From Botryotinia globosa (taxonomy: Eukaryota; Ascomycota; Leotiomycetes; Helotiales; Sclerotiniaceae): a stretch of 64,000 bases of DNA. The notes under the pieces are model-generated. The model saw only the letters and a list, made by a program, of their open reading frames with translations. It did no database searches and was not told the DNA's origin. Shown here one piece after another: positions 21,298-31,323 of this stretch; within the stretch, counting starts at the first letter, position 1; every line of letters starts with the position of its first letter. The stretch covers positions 1,674,001 to 1,738,000 of the forward strand of contig RCSZ01000002.1 in the NCBI GenBank assembly GCA_014898425.1. Reading direction: 5' to 3'. The position numbers and the translations under genes are program-made.

Positions 21298-23914
21298 CAA
21301 TGAGAGGGAAGAAAGAATGGAATTTGGAGATCGCGCGCTTGTTTACATATTGTACCTGGCTGGCACTGTGAAGCTCGCAGTTAGTCCCTAGATAGGTTAA
21401 GCACCGAGCCACCAACGCGCCACGCTCTGCAATCCTTCAAAAGCTTTCCCAATTGAGATTTCCGCTGATGATTGTTGTTGTATGTGATGAGACTAGTGCA
21501 TAGTGCTAGTGTCTCGGTACTAATATAGCAACTGGATTTAGATCTGTTTATGCTAGAATAGTTTCTCAGTTAGCTCCTAATTAAGCAATATTACAACAGT
21601 GTGAACACATGATATCACCATACCCATGTTACTATCAACAATTATAGAACACAGAACACAACAACTTTAATAAAGAAACATGGCGAGAATTCGAACTCTA
21701 AAACGAAGGTGGGGAACGGTAAAGGGAAGGGAGAAAATCTGAGGAATGTTTCTAAGCCGAACCCTCTCAGGCAACAGCTCTCAAAATGGGAGGTATCATC
21801 TTTTCTACCGCTCTTGTGGAGGCTGCTATTAAGGGCGGAAGTGAACTACATACATACTGTACGTCCCCAGTTTTCACACAACCGAGAGAATAATGGACCC
21901 TCTGTATCCAGAATAACCGAGACGATGCATACAGGTCCGCAGGTCCGCAGGTCCAAATTAGTTTTCAATCAAATACATAACAATTCTTTACATTGGCCTA
22001 GCTCATGAAGTAGTGAACACTCGCAGGCCTCAACTTGATCACTCGATATCCGCGGTCTTTGAACTCTTAGATAATACTGCGTTCTTGTTAATTTCGATAC
22101 ATAGAATTCTCGAGTAGCCGTGTAGATATTCGTTGCCAGCCTCTCTCGGATCATAGTAACGATACTCAAGGCGATCAATCATCTAAATCCATGTGTTGTT
22201 ACGCAGTCGTGGGTGTTTTACATAGCGATACGAACTACAGGCGGATAATGTAGGGGTTGTTTATACTTTAAGAAGCGATATTGGATTACTGATAGGCCCA
22301 ACAATCGACCCCTTCTCAGATTCACACCTTTCCCGTAGACATCAAGGGAAATCTAACCTATACTGATACCAAGGTACCCCATGCAAAGAGTAGATCTGAT
22401 TCTATATGTTGTTCCCCCCTTTCCAAATCTCCAGCCGTCCCCTCCAACCCAGACGCAGTATGCGGTACGCTACATCCTGGTCCCGAGCTCTGCTCCATCC
22501 CTTGCTTTCCTAATACTAGACCAAACTTCAAGTTTGTTTGTTTAATATTCCTAGCGAGAGCATCCGCGTCCAAAGAAGCACCGCTAGTCAGCTGGTATTA
22601 TTTGAGAAATCTTCGATTGCACGAAAGATGGATTAGTTTCGACACTGGTAAGGCTGCCTGGGACAAGTAGCGTGCAAAGGTTCGATGCCTGCTTTCGTCT
22701 CATTGGGGGTTCTCATTATCGAGATAGATGGAGATTAATGAGTTTCTTTTGAAAACAGTGTGAAGTGCACAAAACACAGATAAGATGCGACTGTACCGTT
22801 CTTACTTAAGTTGTTTTGAAAATCTGGGTCAAACCATTTTAAGTATCGCTATGATTACTTGAAAAGATATGAGATAGCTTTTGAAACATACGTGCATCAA
22901 ACTATACACTGAGTATGATCGGCTCTATATGCGGCTGAGGTGAGGGGAAAGACCAGTCGCAGTTTCAACGGACAACATGATATACCAGATGGTCGAGGAG
23001 ACACGCCGCTGAGGGCTGTATGTTAGTAGCCCGCATATAACATTACATCAAATCAGTCTTGCTGGAAGATTAGATTAAGCAATCTTTCTGGAGTGATCTT
23101 GAAGAAACAAACTACAGATCTGCTCCATGATCCTTGTTTTATCATTCACTTTCAGACACGATCTGCGTCTCTCCAGCCTCACATTCTCCTTCAAATCAAT
23201 TTTCGAACCCGCCTCAGCTCAAGGCTCTGCATATCATGCATGTTGAAGGTGACCACCGTGCTGCAGGGTGAGAAGAAGTTTCTTCCGGGCTACATTGCAC
23301 AGCATGATGTATACAACAATTGATGATCCTCCAAATAAAAACTTAGACTTGCGCTTACATTTCCTATTCACAGACAGATGGGTCGAAAGCAACGAGGAAA
23401 GATATATTGACTGCTTGTATTCAGGAAAACTGTTTGACTTGGTTCGAGAAACTCGGGAAACACCCCTGCAAGCATTTCGGGATCGAGAAGACGATGATGT
23501 CTCGTAGAATCTCGATTCAAAAAGAAGTGAGTCTGGAAATTAATATGATCTTTCTTCCATTCATAACCCACGTGATGAGTCTATGTAGTAGGTATTGACA
23601 ATTATGAGATTATCAACGATTAGGGTGCATCGTTGCGTTGCAATGTGATTGTGTAAGACTATTTCTGAATGGGTGAATGGCGTCAATCTCATCCGGCGCA
23701 GACTTTTTTTCTAGGAATTTCCATTTATTTAACTCAGGCTTCCGCTTGGATATTTTGTTGATTCAAAAACCAACAAAAGACAAGATAATAAATAAATCAC
23801 AGCCTCTTCCATATCATACTTGCCACATCAAATACATTTGAAGCATCAACACCACACTCTCAGATATATCGAAACCAAATCTACGAATACTCCATCAACT
23901 AACTGAAATTCAAA
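21298..23914. other. Gene-free stretch right of the AT-rich island
   Basis: Composition returns to normal, but no gene is recognised. There is a short triple repeat of AGGTCCGC at 21933-21957. A 35-codon frame at 21786 starts MGGIIFSTALVEAAIKGG and could be a first exon, but nothing downstream supports it. Decayed remnants are likely. The last 150 bases form the leader of the acireductone dioxygenase gene. Confidence 0.45.
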
Positions 23915-24637
23915 ATGAGAGCTTACTGGTTTGATAACAAGGAGGTAAAGCACCCCTCACCCCAACTGCACTACCCCTCTCTCGATTTTCTTTTTACTAA
24001 CAAACAGGTTTCTATAGGGCGACCAACGCGAACTTCACGACTCAGGTCGCGACGTTAACCCTGAGTATTTGGAGAAGCTCGGAGTTCTCTATTACAGATT
24101 CGCAGATGAGAAGGATGTCGACAAGCTCGCCTCTGACAGAAGTTACAAGAATCGCGATGTAATTACGGTTTCACCAGAGAAAATGGGCGACATCTATGAG
24201 GAGAAGGTCAAATCGTTCTTCAATGAGCATTTGCATGAAGATGAGGAGATCAGATATATCAGAGATGGAGCGGGATTCTTCGATGTTAGGAGTGAGGGCG
24301 ACGAGTGGGTTCGTATTAGGTTGGAAAAGGACGACTTGATCGTAAGCATTCCTGATACATGCGCTGGAATTGTGGTTGAACAGAGACTGATTTTGCTGGA
24401 TAGATTCTTCCAGCTGGTATCTACCATCGTTTTACCACCGATGAAAACAACGCATGTTTCTCTCTATGATGTTCTTCTTAGCATGCGCCATTACTGACAA
24501 AAGAATAGTATATCCAAGCAATGAGATTGTTCAAGGAGGAACCTAAATGGACTCCTTTGAACCGTGGTCCAGAAGTTGATGCCAATCCATACCGCAGGGA
24601 GTATTTACAAACTGTTCCTGCAATCGCAGGCCAGTAA
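23915..24637 (+). CDS. ADI1: Acireductone dioxygenase (methionine salvage)
   Basis: Exons 23915-23944, 24018-24341, 24404-24451 and 24509-24637 give 176 residues, the normal length. It oxidises acireductone to 2-oxo-4-methylthiobutyrate (Fe form) in the methylthioadenosine cycle, in the cytosol. The cupin metal ligands are visible: His81 and His83 in EHLHEDEE, Glu87, and His126 in [12 protein letters not shown]. The N-terminal [20 protein letters not shown] and GVLYYRF, and the end [14 protein letters not shown], are also family features. The third intron (24452-24508) has to start with GC (AAC|GCATGT) to keep the family sequence DENN-YIQAM in frame; no GT donor does so. Confidence 0.93.
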
Positions 24638-25311
24638 TGGAAGAGGGGATATGGAAAGGTAGATGATGGAAGTGAAACGGCGATAACGAAGTAATGAAAC
24701 ACTGCAAGCTGAATATGATAACATATGATGATAGGTAGCAAGAATGCGATTTCGGGGCTTTTAACAATTTGTGTCTGAGTTAGTTAGGTCTGATCGAAAT
24801 ATTGTATACTGTTGTCGCATTATTGAATCGACATAATAAAAGTCACGTAGTTCATACTTTGAACTCATGCCAGATACCTAGATTTGATTACCATTCTAAC
24901 TACCTATACCTCCAGCTATCTAAACCTTTAGATTCCATCTTATCATCAGCGTCAATTACTCGTTAAGGTGAAGGAAGATGCCCTTACGTCATATCATGCT
25001 GTGTGGTGAATGAAGATATAAAGATAAGATGAAGTTTTTGAAGACGATAAGAGTCTGTAAATAAACCGATAACGAATTGCTACTACGATCCTCAACCCTT
25101 TGCGTTTCTGGATCTGCAATAATCTTGTTGCTTTTGCCAAAAGCTACAGAGCTGAAGGTGCTAGCAGACATGCAACAAATCTTTTGGGAAGGGGAAGCTT
25201 ACCCCGCAATTGGCTAGTTTTCCCCAGCTCCCTCAACGTCACCGTGAGAGCACCAACTCATCATCGCCATTTACGATCTACGACTTCGCACAAAGTCATC
25301 TATAGAGAAAG
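24638..25311. other. Spacer between the ARD and SDR genes
   Basis: Holds the 3' flank of ARD and the promoter of the next gene, with AT-rich TACCTA-containing stretches near 24880-24910. No gene or RNA seen. Confidence 0.4.
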
Positions 25312-26636
25312 ATGAAGGAGCGGGATCCAAAAGAAGGAGAAGGACTCGCTGATACTCCCGACTTTGATTCTTACAATAATTTACTACCGTCGGGACAAAA
25401 TGTCCCTCACAGCAGTGCCCACGACAGCATGTCTCCCGATTTTCTCAAAGTCGAAAGCACTATCAATGCCGATGGCAAAAAGATTAAGCTACAACTTCCT
25501 TTGAGTTGTGAGCCTCCGGGTCCAAACAATAAGACAAAACCAAAGGTTTGGATAGTGAGTATTCCCAATTGCGCCCCAGCAGACAGATCGTCTATCTATC
25601 TGACGAAGGCCGTTCGACACCTTCCATTTCCTAACTCAGCATCTAGATATTCGGCGCCAGTGGCCATATGGGCCAGAGTCTCACACGAGCATGTCTTTCC
25701 AAAGGCGACGAAGTTGTTGCCGTCGGCCGGATCAACGAAAATACAATCGAATCGATGCAAACCACATTCCCGCATCCAAACTGCTTCAATACTCTTTGCG
25801 ATGTGCGTGTACGAGAATCTGTATCTACAGTTATAGAACAGGGACTTGAAAAATTCAAGCGCATCGACGTGATAGCCAATTGTTCGGGCTACGGCGTCAT
25901 CGGCGCATGCGAAGATCAGGACGAGCACGAAATTCGCAATCAATTCGAGACGAATTTCATGGGCACAGTGCATATTATCCAACTGAGTCTACCATACTTT
26001 CGCGAGCAAGGAGCGGGGAGATACTTGATATTCAGTAGTACTTCAGGCGCATTGGGTGTTCCAGGCTTAGGACCATATTGCGCGACGAAGTATGCGGTGG
26101 AGGGAATGATCGAAGCGATGCTTTACGAAGTGGACGCTTTCAATATAAAAGCTACATTGGTAGAACCGGGGTTGGTGAGGAGAGATGAGAAGGAATTGGC
26201 TTCGGGTCCGCTACCTACTTGGGGACACTTTTTGATTAAACCTCCCAGTGAACCATATTCCGATCCAACTTCGCCAGCGTTGCATGCGAAGCGAATGGTT
26301 CAGTGGCTGGGGGATAAACAACCTACTAGTGCTAAGAAATGCGCAGATTTGGTTTGGCAATTAGGTCATTGTTCCTACCCGCCTCTACGATTACTTCTAG
26401 GGAGTTACGCTATAGAGAGTATCAGAGATCGTTTGCGATCTATCATAGAAGAATTGGAGGACTGGAAGCATCTTCATCATCCTATAGCTCCCGTTGATGA
26501 GCTTGATAATGAGGAGGATTCAGACGATGCTCGAGATGTAGATATGTCTGCTGAATCGAAAAAGGAGGACCGAGCTGCAAAGCGGGCTGCGGCGAATTCA
26601 TTAAAAGTAGAATCAGATGCAGATAGTAGTTCATGA
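25312..26636 (+). CDS. Short-chain dehydrogenase/reductase with N-terminal extension
   Basis: Exons 25312-25554 and 25647-26636 give 410 residues. The Rossmann fold starts at residue 79 with VWIIFGASGHMGQSL (GxxGxxG cofactor loop). It continues with an NCSG in place of the usual NNAG, FSSTSG (catalytic Ser) and PYCATKYAVEGM (Tyr225 and Lys229 of YxxxK), then LVEPGLVRR. This is a classical SDR, closest in feel to fungal 17-beta-HSD/oxidoreductase types; the substrate is unknown. Two things are unusual: an 80-residue low-complexity N-terminal extension containing KIKLQLPLS, and an acidic/basic C-terminal tail of about 50 residues. Both would suit a protein held in a complex rather than a simple soluble enzyme. 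Confidence 0.85.
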
Positions 26637-26886
26637 CCACGCTCAACGAGTTATCGATAATTATAATAATATAATAATTGTACAATCACTTGTGATTATG
26701 ATATGAGCAAATGTCCTCAAAACCTCAGCACGTAGTTGTAGCATAGCGGTTAAAGTAAATTTCTGCTAGTTGCTTCTACTGAAAGGCTATATCAGCGAAC
26801 AATAATGTTCACACCCAATCGCTTCTTAAATCCCAAACGCCTTTCCATGCAATTTCATCATGATATTCTAAGATGCGCTTTTTTTT

Positions 26887-27703
26887 TCATCTCACTTCCG
26901 GTCCTGGCGCTGCGGCCATTGCAATATCGTTATTGATTGCATCCGCCGTTTCCTCTCTCGGTTGTCTCTCAAACAATCTTCTCCAAAACATTGGTGGATC
27001 AAATGGACGATGTCCATTGTGTAGCGGTGGATAAACATCGCAAAAGAAGTACCAAACATGACCAATGACTATTCCCATCAATTCATCCTTTGGAACTGTC
27101 CCATGTAAAACCAAACTGAAGCCCATCAAAACCCACGGTAAATATGGAGCCGTGAAAACTAGTAATCCGAGGAAACTTAATTGTGTATCGGGATTTCGTC
27201 TCGACCAAATGTATACGAGAGTCGAGGATAATGGGTGTCCTAGAAATGGCATTGAGACCAGAGGATTTATGCAGATAAGACAAGTCATCGCATAGAGCAA
27301 CAGCCATGAAAATTGCGCCGCCGATCGACCGGATGATTCTTCAAGAAGTCGCGAGTATCGGGTTAAGAAAAATACGTGGAAAACGAGATCCAGGGATAAA
27401 GGACCAAAGTATATAAAAGTGGTCAAGAGGCGCCAATACTGTTTGTCGAGAGAAATCAGCGCGGGTCCAAGATGCGAAAGCACATGCGCAACGGGGGGAA
27501 ACCAATCATACCTGCGACTTCACAAATACAGCTCGAAAGCTGTAGAATAATTGAAACGGCGTAATGATTTGACATTGTACCAGCGCGCTTGTAATCACTG
27601 TAGCCGTCGTCCACCATCTCGTACAAACAGGCATTTCCCAAAACCAAGTTTCGAGCGGAAACCCGGCTGGGCCTCCTTCCCCATTTCCCATCATTTGATC
27701 CAT
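26887..27703 (-). CDS. Derlin (Der1-like) ER membrane protein
   Basis: Exons on the minus strand are 27703-27512 and 27438-26887, giving 247 residues; the 73 bp intron falls within FVKSQ-YWRLLTTF. Derlins are rhomboid-like pseudoproteases that form part of the channel returning misfolded ER proteins to the cytosol (ERAD, with Hrd1). The family sequence is clear: LETWFWEMPVCTRWW, QLFYSFRAVFVKSQ, WRLLTTFIYFGPLSLDLVFHVFFLTRYSRLLEE, then about four more hydrophobic segments and GHVWYFFCDVYP. The start MDQMMGNGEGG fits a short luminal/cytosolic lead. A further in-frame ATG 17 codons upstream (27754) is possible. Confidence 0.92.
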
Positions 27704-28489
27704 AACTGGATGGATGAGGGTGTTGATAGAAGTAATGCGACAGTAATGCGACAATGAGGCTTGGAATTTGGTTATGGGATAAATCGAGGAGAGCTTGCGT
27801 AATGAATGGAGTTGATGGATATTTCGAAAGTTTCAAAGAGCAGATATTGAGGAAATCTTAATACTGTTTTCCTGATACGAGGTAGTGCGATTCCTAGATA
27901 GTTTAGTCTGACAAAATAATTTTTTTTGGAAAGGAAGGTCGTGGGTTCGTATTTATAATTTATGTGAAGCTCATGACGTTTCTTTGAACAAGTTGTCCTG
28001 TTCTAATAAGGTCTAACGATGACTAGCCTTTGACCCGGCGGTCAATCTTAGATAAGGCAAGGCTGACTGACGGCTTTAAGTCTCAGCCTTGGATAGAGCC
28101 ATATTTCCTTTTTACTACATGGTCCAAGCGCGTCGGAATTGTAAATATGGTTGCTATGGTTCCTAACCCTTCAATATTCAACTTCAGACTATCGTAGACC
28201 AGACCAGAATTACCAAATGAATATATTTCTCTCTCAACCTACGCATTGAAATCCCACGCGATATCACCTCTCAAGTTTTGCTCTGTTCGGTCTCTTCCCT
28301 TCCAATTGAGTCGGCTGTCCAAATACCAAGGACGCGCATCTTCGCGCAAAACCGCGTCGTCGAATCCACCCGGCCACAACAATATTCTCAAGAACTCCGC
28401 AACTTGAACATCACTTTGCGCAATCACAGCGAAAAACGCATTTCACCGACGAAGACCCATAAAGCTTTGGATTGTAATCAAAATTCACA
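27704..28489. other. Divergent promoters of derlin and CENP-A genes
   Basis: The genes diverge, so both promoters are here. It contains a T-rich tract near 27920 and the CENP-A leader from about 28200. No further gene. Confidence 0.5.
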
Positions 28490-29189
28490 ATGTCGCAAAT
28501 GCAGAAGAAAAAGCAGCGTTTGTCACTGGACGACGAATCAGCAGGGGGTACCCCAAGAGCAAACGCCCCAGGCAGACCAGCAGGAAAATCTGTTGCGGGA
28601 AAGAGTATGAGTAAAAAAGCAAGGGATAGTGCTGTTAGAGGTAAGCCGGAGTTGGTTCTTACATTTCAACGACTTGCGCGCGCGTTTGAAACGGGTCAAC
28701 AAGTCAGTTTCTATTCGGATATGAAGCGCGGGGGGAAATCATAGTGTATATTAAACTCAACATACTGACTCAATTGATATAATTATTAGCCGGAGATCCA
28801 ATTCCCCAAGGAAAAAAGCGCCGTTATAAACCTGGTACTTTGGCTCTAAAGGAAATTCGCAAGTTCCAGAAGTCTACCGATCTGCTCCTTCTCAAACTTC
28901 CCTTCTCACGTTTGGTTCGTATTTATGCCCTAATCAACATTGCAAACCCATTTCTAACATGGTGCGAATCTAGGTCCGTGAAATCGCTCTCTCAGTACGT
29001 CCTCAGGGTGAGGGAATGCGCTGGCAGTCACAAGCTATTCAAGCGCTCCAAGAATCAGCTGAAGCATTCCTTGTCCATCTGTTCGAAGATACGAACTTGT
29101 GTGCTATTCATGCCAAGAGAGTCACAATTATGCAGAAGGATATACAACTTGCAAGACGCATTCGAGGTGCATGGGGTGGTTTGGGTTAG
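28490..29189 (+). CDS. CSE4: Centromeric histone H3 variant, CENP-A (Cse4/hH3v)
   Basis: Exons 28490-28640, 28790-28914 and 28974-29189 give 163 residues. This histone replaces H3 in centromeric nucleosomes and specifies the kinetochore site. The N-terminal tail (residues 1-60) is unlike canonical H3 and lacks the ARTKQTARKSTGGK start. The fold then reads [85 protein letters not shown] and ends in AWGGLG. The Trp in RWQSQAIQ (H3 has RFQSSAI) and the GAWGGLG tail are CENP-A marks of filamentous ascomycetes. Canonical H3 would be 136 residues, so this is not a replication H3. Confidence 0.96.
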
Positions 29190-29514
29190 GTTATGACAAT
29201 TGCATGGTTAAACGCCGTATAATTGTTAAATTCGCTTTGGAAATTTTGTCAGATTAGCTTGCCTGGATAGGGACTTTATCTTTGTTATAGGGATGGCGTA
29301 TATGGTTTCATGGCTCTCTACAAGTATGGGGAGAATTCGACTGATATGAGGACGTATAAGCATTCAAGGTCTATGCTAGATGAAGTGAATGTTTGCTTCT
29401 CTTTGACAGTAGACCTGGCTTGTTCAGCAAGGTAGTATGTGTGTGCCTTAAGATGTCCTCAAGTCTATAAATTTTATTTAAAAGACGAAACTATTTTTTT
29501 TAATCAACGCCTTT
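29190..29514. other. Convergent 3' flanks of CENP-A and homoserine kinase
   Basis: T-rich and A-rich stretches consistent with 3' ends on both strands; no gene seen. Confidence 0.4.
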
Positions 29515-30616
29515 TCAGCTGTATGTAACGGTTGTTCCGTCTTGCGCAGGTTCCAACAATTTCCAATCGCATTTGATATCATTCTTCGCAAAAGTATCTA
29601 AAATGACATTCGCAATTGCATCAAAGTTTTCTGTTGCAAGCGCAAGAATAGTTGGACCGGCTCCAGATAAACAGATTCCACACAGCCCGGGATGAGATTT
29701 AGGAGTGACAGATTGTAAGATCTCAGGGAGGCCTGGTATCAAACCCTTTCTGTAAGGTTGATGTACTTTGTCTTGCATTGCAAGATAGATTTGTTCTGCA
29801 TCCGGTGGTGATCTTCCAAGCGCGGAAGGCAGAAGAGCAATTCTTTGAAGATTGAATACTACATCTGACCTGGAATACGAAGATGGCAGGACGCTTCTCG
29901 CTTTTGCGGTTGCGACTTCGAATTGTGGAATGATGGCGATGGCTTTGATTTCGGGAGCCCAGGGAAACTTCATGTAATGACCGATTCCAACAGGAGGCTC
30001 GGGAGGATTGGATCCAGTATCTACTCCTCCCGCAGGTTCAGGGAGCACTTCACTGAGCGGAATCTCTTTGCGTTCTGTGTCTTCGGCGCTGAGTTCGTTG
30101 AGGTACGTTCCTACAAATCCTCCGTATAATGCTGCGGCTACGTTGTCTGGATGGCGCTCTGTATATGGTTAGATATATTCCGCTTGATAGACCACTCAAC
30201 CGAACCGTACCGATCATGAGACAATAATCCAACATCCTCGCCTTCGACAACTTCAGCTTCCCAACTTCGTTGGCCAGCGCAACACCAGCTACGACTGCCG
30301 CCCCCGATGATCCGAGCCCCCGTCCCAACGGAATAGGATTGATAATGTGAACCGACGTTTCGGAAGGAAAGCTTCTCTGGCCATGACAGCGCAAAACATA
30401 CAACGCAGTGCGCGTAATCAGATTGCTATCCGCCGTCAACGGAACCTCTTCCGCGCCCTGTCCTTCATATGTGATTTTGCAATTGAGCGGTGCTCGCGAC
30501 GTCACCGCTGTATCGACATCGACATGTAACTCGAGCCATATGGAAAGAGCGAGCCCGATAACATCGAAGCCGGGGCCAATGTTCGCAGAGGAACAGGGTA
30601 CTTCTATAAGGACGTC
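29515..30616 (-). CDS. THR1: Homoserine kinase (threonine biosynthesis), start codon unresolved
   Basis: Exons on the minus strand run from at least 30616 to 30211 and from 30158 to 29515, giving 349 or more residues. The enzyme phosphorylates homoserine with ATP, in the cytosol. It is a GHMP kinase: VPCSSANIGPGFDVIGLALS at the N-terminus, PLGRGLGSSGAAVVAG (ATP loop), MIERHPDNVAAALYGGFVGTY, and GICLSGAGPTILAL near the end. The intron joins MI-ERHPDN cleanly. The frame upstream of DVLIEVPCSS stays open for about 65 codons but contains no ATG before a stop. A short upstream exon supplying the Met, or a frameshift, must therefore exist; nearby ATGs (for example after the A8 run near 30720) are in another frame. 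The coordinates mark only the certain part. Confidence 0.9.
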
Positions 30617-31115
30617 AGTTTCGTAGATCTTGCTCGCATCACGGGAATTGTTTCTTTCCAGTGGGAACGAGGTTTGGTGCGGCGCTGAGAATATAGAGAG
30701 GACGGACTTATGGTAATCATTTTTTTTGGAGCTGGGGTTTATAAGCTCGAGATTGGAGGAGTCGATGAGTGATTCGGCATGAAATACAAAGTGCTATCGA
30801 ATCATTCGATAAACTTTACTGTAATCTTTTTTATCAGCCTTGCCCGATATCGCTATAAAATTGGAAAATTTTGGTATATTAGCTAGGATTATAGTCGGAA
30901 AGGATGAAAGTGGAATAAAATAAATATAATTCGTTCGCTTGGATCAGATCATGCTCGGACCGTTGTGAAGATCCATTTAAATTTCTCAGACCTGGTAGAC
31001 ATCTGTAACAGAATGACTAATCGGGCAATAAGAGAGCCTCAGCAATTCGTTATTAGTAGAATTAAAATTAGAATTAGAATTAAAATTAGAATTAAATTTA
31101 TACATTTCATTAGTC

Positions 31116-31238
31116 CTAGCTGTCGGTGAAGAGAGAATTTGAAGTCTACGAATTCGTAGGATTTCAAAATTATTGTAATAATTCATAAGAAAATTCTACG
31201 AATCCGTAGTCTGAAAATACTTTTCACCCGACGGCTAG
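31116..31238. mobile_element. MITE-like element with ~50 bp terminal inverted repeats
   Basis: The left arm begins CTAGCTGTCGGTGAA and the right arm, read on the opposite strand, begins CTAGCCGTCGGGTGAA. The arms match with a few mismatches and small gaps for about 50 bases, ending in the near-palindromes CTACGAATTCGTAG (31146-31159) and CTACGAATCCGTAG (31196-31209). A loop of about 25 bases separates them. There is no coding capacity and no clear target-site duplication. It is a non-autonomous DNA transposon or a long hairpin. Confidence 0.65.
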
Positions 31239-31309
31239 TATAACATAATTGCTCCCATCCCATGGCAATCCGCCTTCCCATTTTCTCGTTCTTCCTACCT
31301 AGGGCCTCC

Positions 31310-31319
31310 TACCTAGGTA
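31310..31319. repeat. TACCTAGGTA palindrome downstream of ADE5,7
   Basis: Exact 10-base palindrome, with an imperfect partner (CCTACCTAGG) about 15 bases away, a few bases past the ADE5,7 stop. Further exact copies occur at 36108, 36289, 36297 and 36882. Role unknown. Confidence 0.5.
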
Positions 31320-31323
31320 GTAT

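Larger units (their letters stand above)
30617..31323. other. Homoserine kinase 5' region and MITE-bearing spacer
   Basis: The left part is the unresolved 5' end of the homoserine kinase gene. The right part holds a hexamer-type AT repeat (about 31060-31100), a 123 bp inverted-repeat element, and a CCTACCTAGG palindrome cluster just after the ADE5,7 stop. No other gene. Confidence 0.5.

Noticed and set aside
21670..21740. GAGTTCGAATTCTC on the minus strand resembling a tRNA T-arm
   Set aside because: The stem mispairs and no D-arm or anticodon arm lies upstream.
22358..22573. 71-codon minus-strand frame (MDADALARNIKQTNLKFG...)
   Set aside because: Reads somewhat like protein but is short and isolated, and I cannot tie it to any family or exon structure.
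26730..26800. tRNA-like A-box (TAGCATAGCGG)
   Set aside because: No B-box (GGTTCGANNCC) follows at the right distance, and the ends do not pair as an acceptor stem.
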